This document shows, piece by piece, positions 40,867-51,026 of a stretch of 64,000 nt of DNA. Position 1 is the first letter of the stretch; each line of letters opens with the position of its first letter. The notes beneath the pieces are model-generated. The model saw only the letters and a list, made by a program, of their open reading frames with translations. It had not been told where the DNA came from and searched no databases. Source of the stretch: Aquimonas voraii (GTDB lineage: Bacteria; Pseudomonadota; Gammaproteobacteria; Xanthomonadales; Xanthomonadaceae); contig NZ_FNAG01000001.1 of NCBI RefSeq assembly GCF_900101825.1, positions 124,001 to 188,000 on the forward strand. The letters run 5' to 3'. The position numbers were made by a program, and so were the translations under genes.

Positions 40867-41441
40867 CTCCCCTGCCGCAGATCGCCTTGAACCTGCAGTG
40901 CTCCGCCCGTCTCGGCCGCGTCGAGAGTGCGCGTCTTCAGCCCCGTGGCATCCTCGCTGTCGCGCTGCTGCTCCTCGCCGGAGTGGCCGCATCCGCGCTG
41001 CCCGCGCGCGTCGCCGAGTCCGCGCCGGCCGAGGCAGAGGCGATCGAGCTGACGCTGCCCACTCTCGACCACGGCGTCTTCGACCTGTCACAGCAGCGAG
41101 GGCGCTGGGTGGTCGTGAACTACTGGGCGACCTGGTGTGCACCCTGCCGCAAGGAAATGCCCGAGCTGGACGCCCTGCATCGCGAGCGCGAGGATGTCGA
41201 GGTGCTGGGGCTCGCGTTCGAGGAGATCGAGCCCGCCGACATGCGCGGCTTCCTGGCCGATCGTCCGGTCAGCTATCCGATCGCGATCGTCGACGTGTAC
41301 TCGCCGCCCGCAGCGTTTGAAGTGCCGCGAGGCATGCCGATGACCTACCTGCTCGACCCGCAGGGCCGCATCGCCCATCGCTGGCTGGGGCCGGTGACCA
41401 AGGCCGAGATCGAGGCGCGCGTGGCGGGGAGCGGGGGTTAG
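40863..41441 (+). CDS. TlpA/ResA-like thioredoxin protein
   Basis: A membrane-anchored or exported thiol-disulphide oxidoreductase of 192 residues. A hydrophobic segment (about 29-46) precedes the thioredoxin fold, whose active site is WCAPC (Cys92, Cys95) in VVNYWATWCAPCRKEMPEL; the cis-Pro loop is RGMPMTYLLD. The N-terminus before the anchor is unusually long for a signal, so a later start is possible. Overlap with the YihY-family gene implies co-expression. It converges on the VWA gene with 17 bases between stops. Likely it reduces periplasmic disulphides; the partner is unknown. Confidence 0.88.
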   Translation: MTPLPQIALNLQCSARLGRVESARLQPRGILAVALLLLAGVAASALPARVAESAPAEAEAIELTLPTLDHGVFDLSQQRGRWVVVNYWATWCAPCRKEMPELDALHREREDVEVLGLAFEEIEPADMRGFLADRPVSYPIAIVDVYSPPAAFEVPRGMPMTYLLDPQGRIAHRWLGPVTKAEIEARVAGSGG

Positions 41442-41458
41442 GGCCCTCGGATCTGTGG

Positions 41459-42637
<1,179 letters not shown>

Positions 42638-42643
42638 AGGCTC

Positions 42644-43540
<897 letters not shown>

Positions 43541-43599
43541 TATTCTTCCGCGGCTCAGGGTGTCGCGTGCAAGCGCGTGGCCCTGCTGCTGCACCAGCC

Positions 43600-43676
43600 C
43601 GGGGTATAGCACAGCTTGGTAGTGCGTCTGCTTTGGGAGCAGAAGGTCGGGGGTTCGAATCCCTCTACCCCGACCA
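43600..43676 (+). tRNA. tRNA-Pro (TGG)
   Basis: A 77-nt cloverleaf: acceptor CGGGGTA/TACCCCG, anticodon loop TTTGGGA with anticodon TGG, GGTTCGAAT T loop and an encoded CCA. It is first of five tRNAs read in the same direction. Confidence 0.95.
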
Positions 43677-43757
43677 GCCACCGCGCAAGCGCTGGGCTGG
43701 CGGGCGTGGCCTTCGGGCGGCGACGCAGGATTCGGAAACCGCAGCTGCCGATTGCAT

Positions 43758-43834
43758 GCGCCTGTAGCTCAATCGGATAGAGCACCGGCCTTCTAAGCCG
43801 GTGGTTGCAGGTTCGATTCCTGCCAGGCGCGCCA
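43758..43834 (+). tRNA. tRNA-Arg (TCT)
   Basis: A 77-nt cloverleaf with acceptor GCGCCTG/CAGGCGC, anticodon stem CCGGC/GCCGG around loop CTTCTAA (anticodon TCT), GGTTCGATTCC arm and encoded CCA. Confidence 0.95.
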
Positions 43835-43849
43835 GCAGCAACGAACAAT

Positions 43850-43927
43850 GGTGGATGTAGCTCAGTTGGTTAGAGCACTGGATTGTGATTCCAGATGTCG
43901 CGGGTTCGAGTCCCGTCTTCCACCCCA
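43850..43927 (+). tRNA. tRNA-His (GTG)
   Basis: Anticodon GTG in loop TTGTGAT. The extra G(-1) at 43850 is encoded and pairs with discriminator C43924, as required by histidyl-tRNA synthetase; CCA is encoded. The acceptor stem GTGGATG/CTTCCAC has one T-T mismatch (43856/43918). Confidence 0.94.
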
Positions 43928-44004
43928 GCACCCGGATGCGGCACAATGCGCATCCACCGCGGCGACCACCCCTTCCGGGGAACGCAGCGGTCACAGTCCA
44001 GGTC

Positions 44005-44080
44005 GGGCCGTTAGCTCAATTGGTAGAGCAGCGGACTCTTAATCCGTAGGTTCTAGGTTCGAGTCCTAGACGGCCCACCA
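44005..44080 (+). tRNA. tRNA-Lys (CTT)
   Basis: A 76-nt cloverleaf with acceptor GGGCCGT/ACGGCCC, anticodon stem GCGGA/TCCGT and loop CTCTTAA, giving anticodon CTT; CCA is encoded. Confidence 0.94.
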
Positions 44081-44121
44081 CCTTCTTCTCCGCCCTCGCG
44101 GAGGCACCCCGGACCGGTCAG

Positions 44122-44206
44122 GCGAAAGTGGCGGAACTGGTAGACGCGCTGGATTTAGGTTCCAGTGGGGAACCCCGTGAGAGTTCGAGTCTCTCCTTTC
44201 GCACCA
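44122..44206 (+). tRNA. tRNA-Leu (TAG)
   Basis: An 85-nt class II tRNA with a long variable arm, acceptor GCGAAAG/CTTTCGC, anticodon stem CTGGA/TCCAG and loop TTTAGGT (anticodon TAG); CCA is encoded. It lies 139 bases before tig. Confidence 0.94.
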
Positions 44207-44345
44207 CCCGGGAGGTCTCGGCGGACGGGGCGTCGACTCGGGCGGCGTGGTCTGGTCTGTATCCAAAAGGTTGAGAGCGGGCGGCCAAGCGCCACCGGGA
44301 GAGATTCCGGCGCGTCGGCTGCCCTTGTCCAATTCAGGAGTCGTC

Positions 44346-45650
44346 ATGCAAGTCTCGGTTGAAAACGTCGGCAAGCTCGAGCGCAAGCTCACCGTCCGCC
44401 TTCCTGCGGAAGGGCTGCAGTCGCAGGTTGCCACCCGTCTGCGCGAGCTCGGCCGCACCGTGCGCCTGGCGGGTTTCCGTCCGGGCAAGGTGCCGGCGAA
44501 GGTGATCGAGCAGCGTTTCGGCGCGCAGGTCCGCGCGGAAGCCCTCGGAGAAGTGATCCGCCGCGGTTTCTCGGAAGCCGTCGAGCAGGAGAAGCTGCGT
44601 CCGGCCGTGGCTCCGAACATCGAGGCGACCTCGACGGGGGAAGACGGCGAAGTCGCCTTCATCGCCACCTTCGAGGTGATGCCCGAGATCGGCACCATTG
44701 ATGTTTCCGGCCTCAAGATCGAGAAGCCGGTGTCGAGCGTCGAGGAAGCCGATGTCGACCGCATGATCGAGACCCTGCGCATGCAGCGCCGCACTTGGAA
44801 CCCGGTCGAGCGCGCTGCAGCGGCGGGTGACATGGTGATGTTCGAGTCCAGCGCCACGACCGACGCCGGCCGCGTGCCTGCCGAGGGCGTCGAGCGCGCC
44901 GGCACCATCATCGGCTCCGGCGCCATCCTGCCGGCGCTTGAAGAGAAGCTGATCGGCCTGGCCGCGGGCCAGGAGGGCGAGTTCGAGGTCGAGTTCCCGG
45001 CGGAGTACCGGGCTGCGGCTCTGGCCGGCAAAACGGCCAAGATGAGCGTCAAGCTTGTCCGTGTGTCGGAACCCAAGCTGCCCGAGATCGACGCCGACTT
45101 CATTCGCAGCTTCGGCGTGGCCGAGGCCGATGTCGACAGTTTCCGTCGCGAAGTGCGTGCCAACCTCGAGCGCGAGCTGAAGGGCGCGCTGATGGCCCGG
45201 CTGAAGACCCAGGTGGTCGAGAAGATGCTTGCCGCCCATGCGGACCTCGAACTGCCCTCGCGCATGATCGAGTCGGAGGCACAGGCGCTGGCCCGCCAGG
45301 CCGAGCAGCAGGCCGCCCAGCAGGGCAATCTGGGCGCGAAGGCCGATCCGGCCCAGTTCATGGACACGGCCAAGCGCCGCGTCGCCGCCGCCGTGCTGCT
45401 GGGTGAGCTGGCTCGCCAGAACGAGATCCGTCTGGATGCGCGTCGACTCACGGAGACCCTGAATCTGATCGCCTCGACCTACGAGGATCCGAGTGAGGTG
45501 GTTGAACTCTACCGCCGCGAACCCCAGCTGATGCAGGGCCTGCAGAGCCGCGTCATCGAGGACCAGGTGATCGACTGGATCGCCGATCACGCCGACCTCA
45601 CCGAGCAGAAGCTGGACTTCCAGGACGTGATGCGCCCGATGGCGGCCTGA
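44346..45650 (+). CDS. tig: trigger factor
   Basis: Trigger factor is the ribosome-bound chaperone and peptidyl-prolyl isomerase that meets nascent chains. The 434-residue product has the ribosome-binding loop GFRPGKVP (43-50) in the N-terminal domain, an FKBP-type isomerase domain (about 150-245) containing GDMVMFESSATTD and GSGAILPALEEKLIGL, and a helical C-terminal cradle. The ATG at 44346 is the family start; the frame is open upstream but non-conserved. It begins the tig-clpP-clpX-lon-ppiD quality-control block, followed by its own terminator. Confidence 0.97.
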   Translation: MQVSVENVGKLERKLTVRLPAEGLQSQVATRLRELGRTVRLAGFRPGKVPAKVIEQRFGAQVRAEALGEVIRRGFSEAVEQEKLRPAVAPNIEATSTGEDGEVAFIATFEVMPEIGTIDVSGLKIEKPVSSVEEADVDRMIETLRMQRRTWNPVERAAAAGDMVMFESSATTDAGRVPAEGVERAGTIIGSGAILPALEEKLIGLAAGQEGEFEVEFPAEYRAAALAGKTAKMSVKLVRVSEPKLPEIDADFIRSFGVAEADVDSFRREVRANLERELKGALMARLKTQVVEKMLAAHADLELPSRMIESEAQALARQAEQQAAQQGNLGAKADPAQFMDTAKRRVAAAVLLGELARQNEIRLDARRLTETLNLIASTYEDPSEVVELYRREPQLMQGLQSRVIEDQVIDWIADHADLTEQKLDFQDVMRPMAA

Positions 45651-45670
45651 TCGCCTCGGGGCTTGCGACT

Positions 45671-45709
45671 GAAACGGCCGCCGCGCTTCGCAGGCGGCCG
45701 TTTCGTTTT
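45671..45709 (+). terminator. rho-independent terminator after tig
   Basis: GAAACGGCCGCC (45671-45682) pairs with GGCGGCCGTTTC (45693-45704), followed by GTTTT. It separates tig from clpP transcription, so clpP needs its own promoter or readthrough. Confidence 0.8.
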
Positions 45710-45764
45710 CAGCTACGCTCACCCACCCCATTCATCGACTGCGCCAAGCACAAGGACGCAACCC

Positions 45765-46385
45765 ATGAGCATCACCAACCTCAATCTGGTCCCGATGGTG
45801 GTCGAGCAGACCAGCCGCGGCGAACGCGCCTATGACATCTACAGCCGACTGCTGAAGGAGCGGGTGATCTTCCTGGTCGGTCCGATCGATGACCACATGG
45901 CCAACGTGGTGGTGGCACAGCTGCTGTTCCTCGAGTCCGAAAACCCGGACAAGGACATCCACCTCTACATCAACAGCCCGGGCGGCGTGGTCACGGCTGG
46001 CATGGCCATCTACGACACCATGCAATACATCAAGCCCGACGTCAGCACGATGTGCATCGGTCAGGCGGCCAGCATGGGTGCGCTGCTGCTGGCCGCGGGA
46101 CAGGCCGGCAAGCGTTATGCGCTGCCGCATTCGCGGGTGATGATCCACCAGCCGCTGGGTGGCTACCAGGGCCAGGCCAGCGACATCGAGATCCACACGC
46201 GCGAGATCCTCACCATCCGCGATCGCCTGAACAAGATCCTGGCCCACCACACCGGCCAGCCGGTCGAGCAGATCGCCCGTGACACCGATCGCGACAACTT
46301 CCTGTCTGCCACACAGGCGCGCGACTACGGACTGATCGACGCAGTGCTCGAGCGTCGCTCCGAAGAAACCGTCAAGTCGGGCTGA
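45765..46385 (+). CDS. clpP: ATP-dependent Clp protease proteolytic subunit
   Basis: ClpP is the tetradecameric serine protease chamber that degrades substrates delivered by ClpX or ClpA. The 206-residue product includes the catalytic triad Ser103 (GQAASMGA), His128 (MIHQPLGG) and Asp177 (DTDRDNFL). The N-terminal axial-loop segment [25 protein letters not shown] is typical. The AAGGAC ribosome site fixes the ATG at 45765. clpX follows 226 bases downstream. Confidence 0.98.
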   Translation: MSITNLNLVPMVVEQTSRGERAYDIYSRLLKERVIFLVGPIDDHMANVVVAQLLFLESENPDKDIHLYINSPGGVVTAGMAIYDTMQYIKPDVSTMCIGQAASMGALLLAAGQAGKRYALPHSRVMIHQPLGGYQGQASDIEIHTREILTIRDRLNKILAHHTGQPVEQIARDTDRDNFLSATQARDYGLIDAVLERRSEETVKSG

Positions 46386-46411
46386 GGCCGGAAACTTGCA
46401 TCCCAGCGCCC

Positions 46412-46435
46412 GGTGCCGACCCTGCTGTCGGCGCC
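46412..46435 (+). terminator. hairpin between clpP and clpX
   Basis: GGTGCCGAC and GTCGGCGCC form a 9-bp stem (one G-T pair) with a 6-base loop. A T-run is lacking (GGGCTTTCC), so termination may be partial. Confidence 0.4.
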
Positions 46436-46611
46436 GGGGCTTTCCGGGGGGCTGTGCTATCCTCCGGCGAACACCGGGCCGCGGTAGCCTTCTGGCTCTG
46501 AGGTTCCGCCCAAGATATTGAATATGCTGCATTTCGGGGCGCATCGATGGGCGCATCCGGGAGGCCATGAGGCCTCCGCTGCATCTCACAGGTCCATCGG
46601 GACGAAGACGA

Positions 46612-47898
46612 ATGAGCGACGAGCGACAGGGCAGGGCGGGCGAAGGCGGCAAGATCCTCTACTGCTCCTTCTGCGGCAAGAGCCAGCACGAGGTCCGCAA
46701 GCTGATCGCCGGCCCCAGCGTGTTCATCTGCGATGAATGCGTGGAGCTGTGCAACGACATCATCCGCGAAGAGCTGGAGGAGAAGAGCGCCAGCACCCGC
46801 AGCCATCTGCCCAAGCCGCGCGAGATCATGGAGGCGCTCGACCAATACGTCGTGGGCCAGGCGCGGGCTAAGCGCACCTTGGCGGTGGCGGTCTACAACC
46901 ACTACAAGCGCGTCGAGAGCCGTACCCGCAATGACGAGGTCGAGCTGTCGAAGTCGAACATCCTGCTGATCGGCCCCACCGGATCGGGCAAGACCCTGCT
47001 GGCCGAGACGCTGGCGCGTCTGCTCAATGTGCCGTTCACGATCGCCGACGCCACCACGCTGACCGAAGCCGGTTACGTGGGCGAGGACGTCGAGAACATC
47101 ATCCAGAAGCTGCTGCAGAAGTGCGACTACGACGTCGAGAAGGCGCAGACCGGCATCGTCTACATCGATGAAATCGACAAGATCTCGCGCAAGAGCGAGA
47201 ACCCGTCGATCACCCGCGATGTGTCAGGTGAAGGCGTGCAGCAGGCTCTGCTGAAGCTTATCGAAGGCACGGTGGCCTCCGTGCCGCCGCAGGGCGGGCG
47301 CAAACATCCGCAGCAGGAGTTCCTGCAGGTCGATACCCGCAACATCCTGTTCGTCTGCGGTGGCGCCTTCGCCGGCCTGGAGAAGGTCATCCAGCAGCGC
47401 TCGCTGGACAACTCCGGCATCGGCTTCGGCGCCAACGTGCGCAGCAAGGACCAGAAGCCCAACGTTGGCCGCCTGCTGGCGGATGTCGAGCCCGAGGACC
47501 TGATCAAGTTTGGCCTGATCCCCGAGTTCGTCGGCCGCCTGCCCGTGCTGGCCACGCTGGAGGAGCTCGACGAGGCGGCCCTGGTGCGCATCCTCACCGA
47601 GCCCAAGAACGCGATCACCAAGCAGTTCAAGCGCCTGTTCGAGCTGGAAGGTGTGGAGCTCGAGTTCCGCCCCGACGCACTCACGGCCGTGGCCCGCAAG
47701 GCGCTGGCCCGCAAGACAGGCGCCCGCGGCCTGCGCACCATCCTCGAGCAGGTGCTGCTCGACACCATGTTCGAACTGCCCTCGATGGAGAACGTGAGCA
47801 AGGTGGTGGTTGATGAGAGCGTCATCAACAACCAGTCCGAGCCGTTCATCATTTACGAGAACGCGGCGCCGGCGCCTGCCAAGGTGGCCTCCGAGTAA
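46612..47898 (+). CDS. clpX: ATP-dependent Clp protease ATPase subunit ClpX
   Basis: ClpX is the AAA+ unfoldase that recognises tagged proteins such as ssrA fusions and feeds them to ClpP. The 428-residue product has the N-terminal zinc-binding domain (Cys18, Cys21, Cys40, Cys43), Walker A GPTGSGKT at 121-128, Walker [10 protein letters not shown], the pore loop region GYVGEDVEN, the RKH loop ([10 protein letters not shown]) and an IGFGA ClpP-contact loop (SGIGFGANV). The ATG at 46612 gives the standard MSDE-type start; an upstream in-frame ATG at 46567 adds 15 non-conserved residues. Confidence 0.98.
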   Translation: MSDERQGRAGEGGKILYCSFCGKSQHEVRKLIAGPSVFICDECVELCNDIIREELEEKSASTRSHLPKPREIMEALDQYVVGQARAKRTLAVAVYNHYKRVESRTRNDEVELSKSNILLIGPTGSGKTLLAETLARLLNVPFTIADATTLTEAGYVGEDVENIIQKLLQKCDYDVEKAQTGIVYIDEIDKISRKSENPSITRDVSGEGVQQALLKLIEGTVASVPPQGGRKHPQQEFLQVDTRNILFVCGGAFAGLEKVIQQRSLDNSGIGFGANVRSKDQKPNVGRLLADVEPEDLIKFGLIPEFVGRLPVLATLEELDEAALVRILTEPKNAITKQFKRLFELEGVELEFRPDALTAVARKALARKTGARGLRTILEQVLLDTMFELPSMENVSKVVVDESVINNQSEPFIIYENAAPAPAKVASE

Positions 47899-47924
47899 GC
47901 TTGCCCCGGTTTGCGCCCGATCCC

Positions 47925-47960
47925 GGCCCCCGCGGCGCGCCTGCGGGGGCCTTCTCGTCT
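47925..47960 (+). terminator. rho-independent terminator after clpX
   Basis: GGCCCCCGC (47925-47933) pairs with GCGGGGGCC (47943-47951) around a 9-base loop, followed by TTCTCGTCT. Confidence 0.7.
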
Positions 47961-48154
47961 CTGGCCCATGAACATTCGGCGCCAGCGCCGCACCCCGCCC
48001 CTGGTTCAGGCAGCCCCGGTCGGCTTCTTGCATGCTGCCCTCGGGGCGGCTGCCGGCGACTGGGGGCCGCCCTTGCAAGGCGCCGCTTCGCCCGCATGTG
48101 TCAGTCCAGTGGGCCGCGTGCGCTGTCGCCGACGGCCGTCCAAAGGAGAATTCC

Positions 48155-50662
48155 ATGAGCGATGTTCCTGCACCCGCGCGCGTCGAGTTGCCCGTGCTTC
48201 CGCTGCGCGACGTCGTCGTCTATCCACACATGGTCATCCCGCTGTTTGTCGGCCGCGAGAAGTCGATGCTGGCGCTCGAAGCCGCCATGGCCAGCGATAA
48301 ACAGATATTGCTGGTGGCCCAGAAGGCAGCCGATATCGACGACCCGACGCCCGGCGACCTCTATGGCATGGGCACGCTCGCGCACGTGCTGCAGCTGCTC
48401 AAGCTGCCCGACGGCACGGTCAAGGTTCTGGTTGAAGGTGTTGCGCGCGCGCGCGTCGAGCATGTCGAGCAGCGCGAGGGCGCCCTGTATGCGCGCGCCG
48501 AAGTGGTCGATTCCGTCCGCGACCGCGATGCCCGCGAGCTCGGCGTGATCCAGCAGTCGCTGCTGTCGCAGTTTGAGCAGTATGTGAAGTCGAATCGCAA
48601 GATCCCGCCGGAACTGCTGTCCACGCTGGGCGGCATAGACGACAGTTGCAGGCTGGCCGATACCATCGCCGCGCATCTCGGCGTGCGCCTGTCGGAGAAG
48701 CAGAACCTGCTGGAGGCTTTGGAGATCGGCCGCCGCATGGAGCTGCTGATCGGCCTGGTTGAGGGCGAGATCGACGTCCAGCAGATCGAGAAGCGCATCC
48801 GCGGGCGGGTCAAGTCGCAGATGGAGAAAAGCCAGCGCGAGTACTACCTCAACGAGCAGATGAAGGCCATCCAGAAGGAGCTGGGTGAGCTGGATGACGC
48901 GCCGAACGAGATCGAGGAGATCACCCGCAAGATCGCCGCCGCCGGCATGCCGAAGGAGGTGGAGGCCAAGGCGCGCGCCGAGCTGAACAAACTGAAGCAG
49001 ATGTCGCCGATGTCGGCCGAGGCGACTGTTGTCCGCAACTACATCGACTGGATGGTCGGCGCGCCCTGGAAGCTCCGCACCCGCGTGCGGCGCGACCTGC
49101 GCAGCGCCCAGCAGGTGCTGGACGCCGATCACTACGGTCTCGAAAAGGTCAAGGAGCGCATCCTCGAGTACCTCGCCGTGCAGCAGCGCGTGCGCACCAT
49201 GAAGGCGCCGATCCTCTGCCTCGTCGGCCCACCCGGCGTGGGCAAGACCTCGCTGGGTCAGTCGATCGCCAAGGCCACCAACCGCAAGTTCGTGCGCATG
49301 AGCCTCGGCGGCGTGCGCGACGAAGCCGAGATCCGCGGCCACCGTCGCACCTACATCGGCTCCATGCCCGGCCGCATCATCCAGAACCTGTCGAAGGTGA
49401 AGAGCCGCAATCCGCTGTTCGTGCTTGACGAGATCGACAAGATGAGCATGGACTTTCGCGGCGATCCCAGCTCCGCGCTGCTCGAGGTGCTGGATCCCGA
49501 GCAGAACAGCGCCTTTGCCGACCACTACCTCGAGGTCGACTTCGACCTGTCCGAGGTGATGTTCGTCGCGACCGCGAACTCGCTGAACATTCCGGGCCCG
49601 CTGCTGGACCGCATGGAGGTCATCCGCATCCCCGGCTATACCGAGGACGAAAAGCTCAGCATCGCCCAGCGCTACCTGCTGCCGAAGCAGATCAAGGCCA
49701 ATGGCCTGAAGCCGTCCGAGCTGAGCGTGGATGTCGAAGCCCTGCGCGCGGTGGTCCGCTACTACACGCGCGAATCGGGCGTGCGCAATCTCGAGCGCGA
49801 GATCTCGAAGATCTGCCGAAAGGTGGTGAAGGCCCTGCTGCTGCAGCCCGCCCAGCCCAAGGCGGCGCCGGCCAAGGCGGGCAAGGCCCGCAAGCTGCCG
49901 AAGCTGCGACCGGCCAAGGAGGGCGTCCGCGTCACCGTCGACAACCTCGCCGAGTACCTCGGCGTGCGTCGCTTCGACTTCGGCCGCGCCGAGAAGGACA
50001 ACGAGATCGGCCTCGTCACCGGCCTCGCCTGGACCGAGGTCGGCGGCGACCTGCTGCAGATCGAAGCGACGGTGGTGCCGGGAAAGGGCAACCTCATCCA
50101 CACCGGCCAGCTGGGTGATGTGATGCAGGAGTCGATCAAGGCCGCGCAGAGCGTGGTGCGTTCGCGCGCCGATCGCCTGGGGCTCGACCCTGAGTTCTAC
50201 CAGAAGCTCGACATCCACGTGCATGTGCCGGAGGGCGCCACCCCAAAGGACGGCCCGAGCGCAGGCATCGCGATGTGCACCGCGCTGGTCTCGGTGCTGA
50301 CGCGCGTGCCGATCCGCTCAGATGTCGCCATGACCGGCGAGATCACCCTGCGCGGTCGGGTGCTGCCAATCGGTGGGCTCAAGGAGAAGCTGTTGGCGGC
50401 CCTGCGTGGCGGCGTGCGCACCGTGGTGATCCCGGAGGAAAACGCCAAGGACCTCGCCGACATTCCGGCCAATGTCACTGAAGGCTTGGAGATTCGTCCG
50501 GTGCGCTGGATCGACGAGGTGCTGGACATCGCCCTCGAGCGTCCAGTGGCCGCGCCGGCCAAGCCCGCGGGTGCGCTCGCGCGCGCTTCGCGCAAGTCGG
50601 CCAAGGTCGCCAAGCCGGTGGCGCGCCGCCGGGTGAGCGAAAAGGCGCGACGACCGCACTGA
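48155..50662 (+). CDS. lon: ATP-dependent protease Lon
   Basis: Lon degrades misfolded and regulatory proteins in the cytosol. The 835-residue product has the LAN substrate-binding domain ([23 protein letters not shown]), a coiled-coil middle, the AAA+ domain with GPPGVGKTS, and the protease domain with the Ser-Lys dyad Ser702 (PKDGPSAG) and Lys745 (GGLKEKL). Two Ala/Lys/Arg-rich segments are unusual against E. coli Lon: an insertion between the AAA+ and protease domains (near [18 protein letters not shown]) and a basic tail of about 35 residues after [11 protein letters not shown]. The AAAGGAGAA site fixes the start. The usual hupB does not follow. Confidence 0.97.
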   Translation: MSDVPAPARVELPVLPLRDVVVYPHMVIPLFVGREKSMLALEAAMASDKQILLVAQKAADIDDPTPGDLYGMGTLAHVLQLLKLPDGTVKVLVEGVARARVEHVEQREGALYARAEVVDSVRDRDARELGVIQQSLLSQFEQYVKSNRKIPPELLSTLGGIDDSCRLADTIAAHLGVRLSEKQNLLEALEIGRRMELLIGLVEGEIDVQQIEKRIRGRVKSQMEKSQREYYLNEQMKAIQKELGELDDAPNEIEEITRKIAAAGMPKEVEAKARAELNKLKQMSPMSAEATVVRNYIDWMVGAPWKLRTRVRRDLRSAQQVLDADHYGLEKVKERILEYLAVQQRVRTMKAPILCLVGPPGVGKTSLGQSIAKATNRKFVRMSLGGVRDEAEIRGHRRTYIGSMPGRIIQNLSKVKSRNPLFVLDEIDKMSMDFRGDPSSALLEVLDPEQNSAFADHYLEVDFDLSEVMFVATANSLNIPGPLLDRMEVIRIPGYTEDEKLSIAQRYLLPKQIKANGLKPSELSVDVEALRAVVRYYTRESGVRNLEREISKICRKVVKALLLQPAQPKAAPAKAGKARKLPKLRPAKEGVRVTVDNLAEYLGVRRFDFGRAEKDNEIGLVTGLAWTEVGGDLLQIEATVVPGKGNLIHTGQLGDVMQESIKAAQSVVRSRADRLGLDPEFYQKLDIHVHVPEGATPKDGPSAGIAMCTALVSVLTRVPIRSDVAMTGEITLRGRVLPIGGLKEKLLAALRGGVRTVVIPEENAKDLADIPANVTEGLEIRPVRWIDEVLDIALERPVAAPAKPAGALARASRKSAKVAKPVARRRVSEKARRPH

Positions 50663-50669
50663 TCGGGCT

Positions 50670-50697
50670 TTGCAGAGGCGAATGGATGCTGTATGCT
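50670..50697 (+). promoter_or_regulatory. promoter of tRNA-Val
   Basis: TTGCAG (50670-50675), a 16-base spacer and TATGCT (50692-50697), placing the start about 8 bases before tRNA-Val. Confidence 0.55.
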
Positions 50698-50710
50698 GCC
50701 GGACTTTCCC

Positions 50711-50785
50711 GGGTGCTTAGCTCAGTGGTAGAGCGTCTCCCTTACAAGGAGAGGGTCGGGGGTTCGAAACCCTCAGCACCCACCA
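50711..50785 (+). tRNA. tRNA-Val (TAC)
   Basis: A 75-nt cloverleaf with acceptor GGGTGCT/AGCACCC, anticodon stem TCTCC/GGAGA and loop CTTACAA (anticodon TAC); CCA is encoded. Confidence 0.95.
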
Positions 50786-50820
50786 CAGCTGAAGCATCCG
50801 GACGCTGTCGAAAAAAGTAG

Positions 50821-50849
50821 TAGACAGCAGTAAAGTTGACCAGCATAAT
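50821..50849 (+). promoter_or_regulatory. promoter of tRNA-Asp
   Basis: TAGACA (50821-50826), a 17-base spacer and CATAAT (50844-50849), predicting a start about 8 bases before tRNA-Asp. Confidence 0.55.
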
Positions 50850-50863
50850 GCTGGGCTTAGCGC

Positions 50864-50940
50864 GGAGTGGTAGTTCAGTCGGTTAGAATACCGGCCTGTC
50901 ACGCCGGGGGTCGCGGGTTCGAGTCCCGTCCACTCCGCCA
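50864..50940 (+). tRNA. tRNA-Asp (GTC)
   Basis: A 77-nt cloverleaf with acceptor GGAGTGG/CCACTCC, anticodon stem CCGGC/GCCGG and loop CTGTCAC (anticodon GTC), discriminator G and encoded CCA. Confidence 0.95.
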
Positions 50941-50947
50941 TCTTTTC

Positions 50948-50978
50948 AAGGGCGCCCGCGTGGCGCCCTTGTTTTTTT
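50948..50978 (+). terminator. rho-independent terminator after tRNA-Asp
   Basis: AAGGGCGCC pairs with GGCGCCCTT around a 5-base loop, followed by G and seven T. This is one of the strongest terminators in the window. Confidence 0.9.
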
Positions 50979-51026
50979 CCGGGTACGGATGTCCCGTGCC
51001 CGCCACCCGAGCACGGTCGAATTCGC

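Noticed and set aside
43541..43994. Short minus-strand frames across the tRNA cluster with peptide text such as RGIRTPDLLL and GLEPAT
   Set aside because: These are classic false proteins from the complement of tRNA genes; the tRNAs explain the sequence.
46515..46525. ATATTGAATAT palindrome upstream of clpX as an operator or promoter
   Set aside because: The 11-base symmetry is perfect but short, with no matching -35 or second site; too weak to annotate.
47961..48154. A heat-shock (sigma32) promoter before lon
   Set aside because: No CTTGAA-type -35 with a CCCCAT-type -10 at proper spacing was seen, although lon is often heat-inducible.
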